DNA of 64,000 nt from M3007 sp031425035 (GTDB taxonomy: Bacteria > Bacteroidota > Bacteroidia > Chitinophagales > Saprospiraceae). The stretch spans positions 1 to 64,000 of the forward strand of contig JANPIN010000044.1 of assembly GCA_031425035.1 (NCBI GenBank), written 5' to 3'. The notes beneath the pieces were generated by a model. The model was not told the DNA's origin, did not search any database, and worked only from the letters and a program-made list of their open reading frames with translations. Shown in pieces: positions 53,801-62,539 of this stretch. Numbering within the stretch: the stretch's first letter is position 1; each line of letters starts with the position of its first letter. The position numbers and the translations under genes were made by a program.

Positions 53801-56800
53801 GGCAACTGCGCGATCCGGCCGGCCAGCTGCTGTTGGAAAATTGTTATCCCTTCGCTACGCGCGAACAGGCGGCTACCGCTTTACACGAAGCCTTGTGCCA
53901 GGCGGCCGACCCCGATAATTTTGAAAGTGTAAAAGATGAATCCGGCGCATGGACCTTCTTTTTGGTGGATAAATATCCGGATGGCGAATCTATTCGGGTG
54001 GCTGCTCCGCCTAAACCCTGGTGGGACGGACCGGATGGCGCCAAACACCGGGATAAGGCCCTTGCCCTGGTCGTGGCGCTTGCGGAAACCGAATCTGCAT
54101 TTGCCGGGCAAACAGAACCAAATACCAATGCCCTCCGGCTCCTGATGGTGGATAATGAAGGCCAGCTGCTAATGCAGGGCATGGAAATATTCCCGGATTT
54201 CCCCTCGGCCCAACGTGGATGGACCGCTTTTTCCAATCAGGCCAAAAATCCGTTAAATTTCCATTTTGAGTACAATGACGGCATCCAGGTCCGCTTAACC
54301 GACCTGCATGGACAAGTCATCGCCGAAAAGCCGGATCTTCTTTACGTTACTGAAGCAGCCGACCAATTTGTCCGGGATGTAGTGCAGGCGGCCAGCGCAG
54401 ATCACCTCAAAATGAACACCAAACCAGCGGGCAAAGTGTTTACCTTCCGGCTCCTAGATAAACAAAAACATCCCTTAATGCTCGGGAACCGTTGGTATCC
54501 CTCCCTGCGGCTTGCTCAAACAGCCTGGTTGGAGTCGCTCTTTTTTGCCCGCCAACCGGAAAATTTTGTTCCCTTAGACGGTCCGGGAATACTTAAAATC
54601 CAATTGGTAAACGAGCAGGGCGCTGCCATCGCTACCTCGATAGAAAATTTCACCGATCCGACGTCCCGCAATGCCGCCTTGCAGGAAGCGCGCAACTGGT
54701 TTGCCGGACCCGCACATGCGCCGCAGGTGTTGGAATGCCCCGGTGACTGGTATTTTCATATTTTCAACAGTGGGGAAACCGTGCTGGTGAGTGCCGAAAC
54801 ATTCCCCTCGCCGGCAGATGCGGCCTTGGCCCTCGAGATGGCCCTACAGGCCGCTTACCATCCCGATAACTACCGCTGCACCACCCTCAGCAATTGTTGC
54901 TGGACGTATGAATTGTTCGACCAGTCTGGCAAAAAAGGCAAGTTACTGGCCATCCACCCCCAGCCGGAATGCGAAGGCGGGAATTGCCTACCGGCAGTCG
55001 AGGATTTGGCAAAAGACTTAGCAGCGCAAAAACTGCCTTACGAGATACACGACGAGCCGGAGCAGTGGCATTACGAACTCTGGTGGGAATCCTGCCACGA
55101 AGAAATCGAACCCGCACTGATCGGCCTGACCAAATATGCGACTTGCGGGGAAGCCAAAGCTGCTTTTGAAAAGACGTCGAAATCGATCAACGCCGTCCGC
55201 TGCGTACCCAGTGCAAATGGTTTCCAGATAACACTGCTGAGCGAGAAAGAAAAAGGTGTAGCCGACCACGCTATGCGCCCCCAGGTATACGCGACCAAAG
55301 AACAATGTGATTGCGTGGCCAAAGATTTGAAGGCTTATCTTGAGTTGAGTTGGCCGAATTTCCGAACGCCAGCCCCCCGGCCGCAGAGCGGCTACAGCTT
55401 TCGCTTGCGCAAAGCGAACGCTGTAGTGGCTTTTTTTGCGACCGACTATTTCACCATAAAAGAACGGGATGATCAATGGGCAGCCCTGCTCAAAACCACG
55501 ACCTGCGACCCACCCGAATATTCAAAACTCGATCTGGGCGCTGAAGTAATTGCCGGGAAGGATAATCTGTTTTACTACCGTTTACAAAGCGGGGGCAGGG
55601 TATGGTGGCGCAGCGAGCGCACATTTGAAACCAGAGAGGCGGCGTTTCAAGCGTTTGGACAGGAATATTTCACCATACTGGCCCTGGCCTCAGTCATTGA
55701 AAACTACCGTACCCGCTGCCAGGAGGGTATTGCCTGTTATTTCTGGTTGCCCGACCCGGCCAGCCAGGAAACCGATCCCGAAAAGCAAAACGCTATCGCC
55801 CGTACCGAAGATTTTTCACCGACGGCCGATTTACTGCAAGAATTTGAAATAAGACTGCGCCATGCACGAACCTATCCCATTTTCTGGCAGGACTCGGATA
55901 CGGCTTCAACCGGGTATGTATATGGTTTCCGGCTGACCAATCCGGCTGACAACAGCCCCATCTGGATCGGTGCCCGCCGGTATAGTTCCCCCAGCGAAGC
56001 CTGGCCATCCTTCGAATACTTCCTGGCCCTGCTGCCCTTTGTCGAAAACTACTTTTTACAGGACGATCTGGATAGCGGGCAGTACCGGATTGTGGTGGAA
56101 GAAGCAGGGCTGAACAGCAGCATTTGCACTATTGCCAGGCAGGATCCGGCCGACCATAAAATTACCCGCCTGGAAGCCTGTACGGCAGATGAAACCTGGC
56201 TGGAACTCGACAGTTGTTTGGTTCAATTCGGCCAGACCGTTGACCTGTACCCTTATTACGACCTTTGGCAGGGTTGCCGGCATGGACTTCGGCTGGGCGG
56301 AGCAGCCTACCGCTTGGCGCATTATCCCGCTGTTTTCCATCACCCGGTCCAACGGGAGGCGGCCCGGGATGCCCTGTTCCACCGCCTGCTCTGCGCTTGT
56401 ATTTTAGACCGGTCTTGTTGCCCCGACCCTCCATCCGCCGGCAGCATGGATCAAAAGTGCTGGTGGTTTACCATTTTAGCCTGGGATGACTGCGGTAAGA
56501 CCTACGACCGCAAAGCCATGCTCGAACAGCTGCTTTGGGACGGAGATTTCGGGTGGTTATGCTTCCAGGCGCCGGGCGCCGACCAACCCTGCGCCAATGC
56601 CAATGAAAACCGGATCGAGGTGGAAACCATTATTGACCTCCTGGCCCTGGCCCGTGCCAAAGATTATTACGTGGAAGTACAGGATTCCAGCGTTTCCCCG
56701 GCAAAAGTGTCCCTCGGCCTGCTCGACCGGCAAAACCAATTAGTGGCTATCGGGAAAGAAAGCGTAGCACCGGAACATTGGGAATCCTTGCGGGATAAAG

Positions 56801-58263
56801 CCATTGACCAGGCCTGGGAATTCCCGATCGTGCGTCGCGGCGAAGGCTTTGGTTTCCAACTGGCGCTCGAGCGGGAGATCCAACTGGAAAGTATCCACAC
56901 TTATCCCACCGCCTTCGAAGCAAGCCAGGCGTATTGTCGCCTGTTAAAACTGCTAAAAAACAAATCCAACTATATCGGTACGGAACCGGGCGACTGCGGA
57001 CCCTTCGGTATCGAAATCATTGATCCGGCCGGGGTGAAAGCCATTCATCCGGCTACTTATCCCAACCGCACCAGCTTGCAAAAGGCCAGGGACGAGCTGA
57101 CCTATTGCCTGGATGCAGAGGGCTTTCACGTCATCGAACATATATTACTCCGGCCAAAAGAAAACGGGGAACCCGCCAATATTCGGTGGAATGTATCGCT
57201 GGGCGATTCCGTGGCGCTAAGCCTGGTGAAAACCACGCCCATACTATTTGGAGAAAAGCCCTCGCCGGAGGAACTGGCCGCCTGTAAATCGGAAGCGACT
57301 GGTATTTTGGAGCGTACCCTGAAGTCGTATGAACTACCGGCAGCGGAAAACTGGATGTGTTGCCAGGATCCGGTAAACCTGTACGATGAGGCCGGCCAAT
57401 TGACGGTACTGGGTGAAGATCGGGCCATGGTAGCCATCGCTATATGGAAGCGAAAAGCCACCTTCGAAACGATCCCGGAGCAAACGAAAAGCCAGGAACG
57501 TTTTTTAACCCATTGGATGATTTGCAGTGGCCAGAAATGCCTGGTAAAATCACTGCAGCCCCTGGAAACGCCCGAGCAACCGGACGGGAATACCTTGCAA
57601 TGGGGCGCCATCGCCTTTGAACGGGAAATAGCCGGTTTATTAAACAGCCCGGACAAACAATGCGAAATTGACCAGGACGGCTATTTGGAAATCTGGAAGG
57701 GAAACCAACCTTTTGCGCGTTCCGTGCAGCGGGTAGGGGAGGCTTGCCTGGATAATTTCATAGATTGTCTGAAACTGCCTGTACCGGAGCTAATGGCTGA
57801 AATAATTCCCGATTTAAATAAAGACGAATTATTCATGGCCTGTGTGGATCCGCTTGATTGCAGCGACCAGGAATTGCCAACCGATTGCATCCCCGGCGCC
57901 GACCCATATTCTTTCTGGGTGACCGTGGCCATTCCACACTGGGGCCGCCGGTTCCGTAACCTGGATTTCCGCCAGTTTATTGAAAAAACGATTCGCCGCG
58001 AAGCGCCGGCCCATATCGGTTTGCGCATTGGCTGGATCAGTCCCCGGCAAATGATGGAGCTGGAAAGCAGTTACCGTGCCTGGCTGGAAGCCAACGCTTA
58101 TGGAGACGATTCCTGCGCCCGTCGCCACAACCTCAATGCCCTCATCCGGATATTGAATAACCTGAACAACCGGTACCCATCCGCAAATTTGCACGATTGC
58201 GATGTGCCCGGCGTCGGAGGCGATTCTTTTGTCCTTTTAGACCAAACCATTATCAGCGAATAA
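50857..58263 (+). CDS. Enlarged baseplate wedge protein (Pvc12-like) carrying a YegP-like repeat array
   Basis: 2,468 aa from the ATG at 50857 (MPSAKTISKQNTGFPEYLDF). A GTG at 50773, overlapping the previous stop, would add 28 residues. The first ~800 residues are a typical wedge head (DHNLHDPGITILEALCYALL, GIHRPVGDYHSIQHDFPLVY, ALQLKGYLLFLDQLLANYL). The last ~380 hold HVIEHILLRP (about 2090), DPYSFWVTVAIPHWGRRFRN, and EAPAHIGLRIGWISPRQMM, again standard. Between them, about 800-2080, lies a long array of degenerate 60-110-aa units. Ordinary family members lack an insert of this size, as far as I know. It is part of the baseplate; the array may face outward. Confidence 0.92.
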   Translation: MPSAKTISKQNTGFPEYLDFSRLREEGLRHIQTFCGDVWTDHNLHDPGITILEALCYALLDLGYRTNLPLADLLTAGPEAEAGNKQFYSAVEILSNNPLTEIDFRKVLLDIDGVRNAWLQVADHAETDLFLNCSALENENQLQYGPTSRKVMLNGLYRVLLELEPVRPEENGSKSTTPSIDRILKQAYQSLHQYRNLAEDFLDISVLHDEQFAFCAQLEMEPDKDPEDVLVAVFENVREFLSPTIRFYTLQELLAKNKSIEEIYAGRPLLRESHGFIDTKELEALALPEELHTSDIYRVILDTPGVVAVHKMLLFNYIDGQAQTIGEEWRLKLTPGYHPVLVPELCKITFFKDGVPFAVDLREAANRYTKRLGNAQKALRKPYELDREIPRGIHRPVGDYHSIQHDFPLVYGIGEGGLPESASLPRKAQALQLKGYLLFLDQLLANYLAQLNNAWQFFHLKPSEGALQTYYSGQLHSVPDLGQLIRGATSEPEGETITGSLTRYRVGDVVVTPLDLARSTAPYPGYLFFSDPLQRNDTVRRVQTAFENEEARITAEEDDCEKYRFLITLPVDLPDGSAELTLRGKTSFDTPQEAVREGEALTFLGLETKSFRLIDRQPENEYSFEIAYQPRPYADILNALAETPAAALNRRDRFLNHLLARFAEDFTEYALLQYALDNKVKDHTKLVAVKEQFLANYPDISRNRGKGFNYTDAENLWDTNNITGLENRAAGLIGVDDWKRRTLSPFEVLDKDAASTYELLDFRDRTIFKSVALQEEAAFKNAISQLAGDVRNYQLLDCPAQSLYGFQLVQNIGTPEACVVAIHPDTYGNAATRDAKARYLAQLQQGSHCPAGMPDKTIPGKYVVFQQSGAGYYFTLITKDASNTDLFIRSAEPADEYNLSVAAWVLFLQRAQDRNNFRISPEPYGPRFMPEVTGSDGHALAVLSEVPLTEADALTALDDVFNYLQQHKPNAVLLQEPGVWTWQLRDPAGQLLLENCYPFATREQAATALHEALCQAADPDNFESVKDESGAWTFFLVDKYPDGESIRVAAPPKPWWDGPDGAKHRDKALALVVALAETESAFAGQTEPNTNALRLLMVDNEGQLLMQGMEIFPDFPSAQRGWTAFSNQAKNPLNFHFEYNDGIQVRLTDLHGQVIAEKPDLLYVTEAADQFVRDVVQAASADHLKMNTKPAGKVFTFRLLDKQKHPLMLGNRWYPSLRLAQTAWLESLFFARQPENFVPLDGPGILKIQLVNEQGAAIATSIENFTDPTSRNAALQEARNWFAGPAHAPQVLECPGDWYFHIFNSGETVLVSAETFPSPADAALALEMALQAAYHPDNYRCTTLSNCCWTYELFDQSGKKGKLLAIHPQPECEGGNCLPAVEDLAKDLAAQKLPYEIHDEPEQWHYELWWESCHEEIEPALIGLTKYATCGEAKAAFEKTSKSINAVRCVPSANGFQITLLSEKEKGVADHAMRPQVYATKEQCDCVAKDLKAYLELSWPNFRTPAPRPQSGYSFRLRKANAVVAFFATDYFTIKERDDQWAALLKTTTCDPPEYSKLDLGAEVIAGKDNLFYYRLQSGGRVWWRSERTFETREAAFQAFGQEYFTILALASVIENYRTRCQEGIACYFWLPDPASQETDPEKQNAIARTEDFSPTADLLQEFEIRLRHARTYPIFWQDSDTASTGYVYGFRLTNPADNSPIWIGARRYSSPSEAWPSFEYFLALLPFVENYFLQDDLDSGQYRIVVEEAGLNSSICTIARQDPADHKITRLEACTADETWLELDSCLVQFGQTVDLYPYYDLWQGCRHGLRLGGAAYRLAHYPAVFHHPVQREAARDALFHRLLCACILDRSCCPDPPSAGSMDQKCWWFTILAWDDCGKTYDRKAMLEQLLWDGDFGWLCFQAPGADQPCANANENRIEVETIIDLLALARAKDYYVEVQDSSVSPAKVSLGLLDRQNQLVAIGKESVAPEHWESLRDKAIDQAWEFPIVRRGEGFGFQLALEREIQLESIHTYPTAFEASQAYCRLLKLLKNKSNYIGTEPGDCGPFGIEIIDPAGVKAIHPATYPNRTSLQKARDELTYCLDAEGFHVIEHILLRPKENGEPANIRWNVSLGDSVALSLVKTTPILFGEKPSPEELAACKSEATGILERTLKSYELPAAENWMCCQDPVNLYDEAGQLTVLGEDRAMVAIAIWKRKATFETIPEQTKSQERFLTHWMICSGQKCLVKSLQPLETPEQPDGNTLQWGAIAFEREIAGLLNSPDKQCEIDQDGYLEIWKGNQPFARSVQRVGEACLDNFIDCLKLPVPELMAEIIPDLNKDELFMACVDPLDCSDQELPTDCIPGADPYSFWVTVAIPHWGRRFRNLDFRQFIEKTIRREAPAHIGLRIGWISPRQMMELESSYRAWLEANAYGDDSCARRHNLNALIRILNNLNNRYPSANLHDCDVPGVGGDSFVLLDQTIISE
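53260..57100 (+). repeat. Degenerate YegP/DUF1508-like repeat array inside the wedge protein
   Basis: Units share the form (W/Y)xFxLxDxxGxxLL-x-(S/A)xx(Y/F)xSxxxAxxALxxxLxxAxxPxNF. Examples are WTWQLRDPAGQLLLENCYPF, WTFFLVDKYPDGESIRVAAP, FTFRLLDKQKHPLMLGNRWY, WYFHIFNSGETVLVSAETFP and YYRLQSGGRVWWRSERTFET. I estimate about a dozen or more units; boundaries are approximate. YegP domains bind each other in tandem. The identification is by pattern only. Confidence 0.6.
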
Positions 58264-58388
58264 TAAAAGCGTGCTCGGAAAAGTGTGGCACCTCTAAAGC
58301 ATTGAAAATAAATTTTTTATCACGGGTTGTGCCATAACTGAATGAACACCCTCAATAACAACTGCGCACCCTTTACCACAATAATGCT

Positions 58389-61300
58389 ATGGCGGATTAT
58401 CTTGAATTCACTTATCCTTTTTTCGTGCCTAATCAGGCATTGAAAAGCAATGACCTGAACCGCATCGTTGCGTACCTGGGTCAGCAAGATCGCCTTACCC
58501 GCGTATATCTAATTGGCGCGGGTATCTTTTATGGGCTGGAACCTTCCTTTCAGGGGGGAGGATTGAATATTAGTAAATTGAATATTAGCAAAGGAGCCGG
58601 GGTCAGCTCCGAAGGGTACCTTTTCGTCCTAAAAGAGGCCGTCTCTTATACAGGTTGGATCTGGAGCACCCTGACCAGCGCGCAGTTTAATGGCATTGCG
58701 TCCAATGCTCCGTCTTTCCAGGTATTGGAATTTACCAGCGAAGTTCCGGCTAATCTGCCGAAAGATGAGGCAGGGAATACGATACCATTTAACGAAGAAA
58801 CAATACAAAGCAAAGCGATAGTTCTTTTAATAGACAATCAGCAAATAGAACGAAAAGCCTGCGTCAACTCTTGCGATGGCAAAGGCAGTGACGTCGATGT
58901 CAAAATCCGTGTTTTTGCCATAGACCCCGTCCTGATTCCTGACCCGCTCCATCCGGACAAAAAATACCTGTACAATTTCTGGCTATGTCCGCAAAACGCC
59001 GGAGGGCTGGCCGAAAATGCTTATTTCCCCTGCATCCGCCGCTTGAACGTCGCCTATGCGATCGTGCCCGAGGGGGGGCAGCTACCCGGCCCACTGCCCC
59101 TAGACGAAATGATGGAACCGGCTGATCTTTACCTGGCCTGGAACACGGTGATTGCCGACGCGATCTCCGCTAATCAGCAATCTCTTCCCAAGGCGCTGGC
59201 CAACGCGATTGCCAAAATCCCCGGCGCCCCCGACCAGGCTATTATTAGTCAACAAATAACCGACACCCTGACCCAATTGTATAATGCTGCGGCCGGGTCA
59301 ACCAATCCCAATGTCCCGCAACTGCAATATTTGTACGACCACCTCGTGGACCTGGCTGCGGCTTATGACGAATTAAAGAAACTGGCGCCGGAACAGGCCG
59401 ACACCTGGGACCCGGATGAAACGTGTTTTCCCCGGTTTATTTCGCTCGGCACCACCGAAAAGGCGGCAGACGGGCACCTGCTGGGCGCGCACCGGATGAA
59501 ATTATACCGCCCCAAATTGCCGGGTTTTACCAACGATGTCGCCGGGCAGTTGAATCTGTTGACCAAACGCCTGGCGGATTTGCTCAGCAACCGCTTTCAA
59601 TTATCACCTCTCCCTAACCAGAAGGATGTGCGGATTATACAGCCGGATGTGCGGATCACAGCCTCCGGTTGTAAAAGCCTCCCGCTCAGCAAACGCGCCA
59701 TCCCTTATTACTATAAAGACCGGGAAGCACTAAAAAAAGACTGGAACTACGAACTATTGACCACCGGTCGCACGGATGGTATCCAATCCTATGAAGAACT
59801 GTCATTAATCGTTAATGCCGATACGGGTACGGTAAAAGTAGAATCCCTGCCTGTGCCCCCGCGCCAGCTATTGACCTGTGGTGGCTGTGCTTATGATTTC
59901 TTTCGCGTGGAAGGACATCTCGGCTCTGAATTATCCGACGGATTTAAGTCCATTCTCTATCTACGTACGGCGCTCAACCTGCCCTTTACCCTTACGGCAG
60001 TCCGTTTGGGTGGAGTATACAAAACGACCGAACCGCCGCCAGTCGATCCCGAATTCGGCGAAGTACTGGACCAACTCACTTTTCATACGTTCGCCGCCCG
60101 CCACCCCGGATTGGAACACTGCGGAGGCGTACCGAAAGGCGGAACCTTCATTTTGGTGTATGGGGAAAGATTTACCGATCCCAGGAAGGAAATAGAAGTC
60201 CATACCCTTGAAAAAAATACCAGGGGATTAGAAATACAGATAAATAAAACTCAGCAAGCCATTGGTGCATGGGAAGCGGATCTAAAATTAATCCAGAATG
60301 ACCCGGAGAAGAAAAAGCGGTTGGAGGCGCTGGTAGAGAACGGCAAACGGGAACTGGGCCAGTTGCAGGAGCGGCTCGTTAAGTACCAGCAAAGACGGGA
60401 AATCCTGGTCGAAGCATTCGTCGAGCATTTTATACTCGCCGACTTCTGCTTGCCGTACAGCTGTTTCAAAGCCCCGATGGTGGAGTACAAATTCGTCGAG
60501 ACGGGTCCGGTAGCAGAGTTTGTGGAAGTCAGCCGGCAACTGAAAGCCGACCAACTGGAAATTACCTTCCAAAACAAGTCGAAATATGCGCAATCGTTCA
60601 AATGGACGTTGACGCCGCGCGATGGTACGGCTCCTTCCGAAAAAACGACCGACAGCCTGGCCGATACGGTCATGTTCGAGATACCGGCCAACGAGTACTG
60701 GCTGGGCGACCTCCAGTTGGAAGCCTTTGCGGAAGCGCTCCAAACGGGGATCAGCAGTCTGGAAATCGAGGAAGTAGAATCCAAATTCCCGATCGCCGAC
60801 TTCGAAGTGCAACAGCTCTATTACTATGACGACGGAAACTTTGCCGATATATGGCTGGAAAACCGGAGCCTGTTCTATGAGGATCCAATTGACTGGTACC
60901 TGCAAACCTGGGAAAATAATGCCTGGGTCCCGGCGAACTTCGATCCCAATAATCCCCCAGCGCCCACCCCATCGCAGCCAAAAATGGAGCAGGGGAGCAA
61001 CATTGTCCGGCCCGATCAATGGTACCATAAATATAAACTGCTGGACGGAGAAAACCGGGTGCGGGTATGGCTAAGGGCCACCGATGAGGCTGGTCAGCAG
61101 AATTGGTGCGACCAGGTCATCGAACTGGATCCGGCCGTTGAATTCGCCAGGCAACAGATCGTCGCCGATTTTGCCGAAATTAGCCGGACCACCGGAGCCG
61201 ATGGGATGGTAACGATTGAATTGGGCAACCGTTCCATCAATGCCCGTTCGTACCGTTGGTCGGTAGAAGAAGCCGGAATTACCCTTATATCTGCTGCTAC

Positions 61301-62531
61301 TGCCACCAACGCCACCGTGGAGGTAGCGCCCGATAGAGTAACTAAGGTGCGGTTAAAAGCGTTCAGGACGACCAATCAGTTTCTTCCTGCCGCTTCGACC
61401 GCCGAATTGGAAATTCGAACCTTGCAAGCAGTGCCTACCCCCGATTTTGCCGAAATCAAACGCGTCTCCATGGGCGAAAACGAAGGGTGGATCGTCACCT
61501 TTGAAAACCGCAGCAGCGGTGCTGCCAGCTATTTTTGGGAAATTACGCCTGTGAATCCTTCGATTGATCCCAAAACATCCGATTCAGCTGACGATACCGT
61601 TGAATTTCATTTCGATACCGACGAATTACTGGAATCCCTGGAGTGGCAAGTGAAATTATACGCGTCCGTCACTGCGACTGCGACCAATACCGATCCGTCC
61701 GCTACAGCCATCCTTCGGTTCTGCCCGCCTAAAATAATATTTGAGGCCTTAAAAAGCACAGAGCCGGCCAAGAATGCACTGACCATTGACTTTGTATTCG
61801 ATGAGAATATGGTAATCGAGGTGAAAAGAAGCCCGCTCGGTGGCCAGTTCTATCTGGATGACAATTCCATCGTGCCGACCCAAGGCGCCGAGCAGGAAAT
61901 AGCGGTCTTTACCTTCGGGAATGCTACGCCGCTCCGGCCAAATTTGCTCGCGCCGGGTACCCATATTCTCAAATACGCTTTTGCCGACTGCGATACCCCG
62001 GCCGCATTGATCATGGTGACTGTACTGCCTCCGGGGGCGCCGCCGGTAAATCGGGACGCCGTTCCGCCCCCCCCCAGCCTCACCGCCCTGCTCAATCGCC
62101 GCCGAACCCAATACAGCGCAAACTGCGACGCGGTCGGAGATAAAAAGTTGGCCGCCACCGCCAGTTTCCGGCGGGTGCAAGCTTTCCTCCTTAGCCCTCC
62201 GGGTAACCTGGACAAGACCACCGAGACCTTCGACGAGCTGGCCAAACTACTGCTCGCCAGTAGCGCCAGGTCCGGTGGCGCCTCGGCAGCCCAGTACGCC
62301 GTATTGCTGCACAATGTAACCTGGTATTTCCTGGATAAACTGGTGGTCGAAAGCCCTGAAGCCGTCTTTGCACCCGCCCTGGGCGTGCTGCGCACGGTCG
62401 TACCGGCGATGCAGCAAGCCGGATCGGATCTGGTAGCGCTGCGCGACAACTGGCAGGGGGATGCGCTGAAAAATGGCGGAAACGACACAACTATCGAAAA
62501 CCTCCAATCGCTCCTGTTGAACAACGTATAA
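58389..62531 (+). CDS. 1,380-aa eCIS-linked protein with coiled coil and PKD-like repeats
   Basis: 1,380 aa, no signal peptide. The N-terminus (FVPNQALKSNDLNRIVAYLG, RLTRVYLIGAGIFYGLEPSF) is of a kind I associate with Bacteroidota eCIS loci and resembles a phage-tail attachment region. A long coiled coil lies at about 600-670 (RLEALVENGKRELGQLQERL). Three to four ~100-aa PKD-like beta modules follow, beginning near 697, 800, 924 and 1014, with motifs such as ADFAEISR and TFENRSSGAASYFWEI. The last ~170 residues are helical, after a Pro-rich hinge with a C9 tract (62067-62075). It may be a surface-exposed fibre or cage part. It lies between the wedge and tape-measure genes; the role is unproven. 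Confidence 0.8.
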   Translation: MADYLEFTYPFFVPNQALKSNDLNRIVAYLGQQDRLTRVYLIGAGIFYGLEPSFQGGGLNISKLNISKGAGVSSEGYLFVLKEAVSYTGWIWSTLTSAQFNGIASNAPSFQVLEFTSEVPANLPKDEAGNTIPFNEETIQSKAIVLLIDNQQIERKACVNSCDGKGSDVDVKIRVFAIDPVLIPDPLHPDKKYLYNFWLCPQNAGGLAENAYFPCIRRLNVAYAIVPEGGQLPGPLPLDEMMEPADLYLAWNTVIADAISANQQSLPKALANAIAKIPGAPDQAIISQQITDTLTQLYNAAAGSTNPNVPQLQYLYDHLVDLAAAYDELKKLAPEQADTWDPDETCFPRFISLGTTEKAADGHLLGAHRMKLYRPKLPGFTNDVAGQLNLLTKRLADLLSNRFQLSPLPNQKDVRIIQPDVRITASGCKSLPLSKRAIPYYYKDREALKKDWNYELLTTGRTDGIQSYEELSLIVNADTGTVKVESLPVPPRQLLTCGGCAYDFFRVEGHLGSELSDGFKSILYLRTALNLPFTLTAVRLGGVYKTTEPPPVDPEFGEVLDQLTFHTFAARHPGLEHCGGVPKGGTFILVYGERFTDPRKEIEVHTLEKNTRGLEIQINKTQQAIGAWEADLKLIQNDPEKKKRLEALVENGKRELGQLQERLVKYQQRREILVEAFVEHFILADFCLPYSCFKAPMVEYKFVETGPVAEFVEVSRQLKADQLEITFQNKSKYAQSFKWTLTPRDGTAPSEKTTDSLADTVMFEIPANEYWLGDLQLEAFAEALQTGISSLEIEEVESKFPIADFEVQQLYYYDDGNFADIWLENRSLFYEDPIDWYLQTWENNAWVPANFDPNNPPAPTPSQPKMEQGSNIVRPDQWYHKYKLLDGENRVRVWLRATDEAGQQNWCDQVIELDPAVEFARQQIVADFAEISRTTGADGMVTIELGNRSINARSYRWSVEEAGITLISAATATNATVEVAPDRVTKVRLKAFRTTNQFLPAASTAELEIRTLQAVPTPDFAEIKRVSMGENEGWIVTFENRSSGAASYFWEITPVNPSIDPKTSDSADDTVEFHFDTDELLESLEWQVKLYASVTATATNTDPSATAILRFCPPKIIFEALKSTEPAKNALTIDFVFDENMVIEVKRSPLGGQFYLDDNSIVPTQGAEQEIAVFTFGNATPLRPNLLAPGTHILKYAFADCDTPAALIMVTVLPPGAPPVNRDAVPPPPSLTALLNRRRTQYSANCDAVGDKKLAATASFRRVQAFLLSPPGNLDKTTETFDELAKLLLASSARSGGASAAQYAVLLHNVTWYFLDKLVVESPEAVFAPALGVLRTVVPAMQQAGSDLVALRDNWQGDALKNGGNDTTIENLQSLLLNNV

Positions 62532-62539
62532 CCTGAAAG

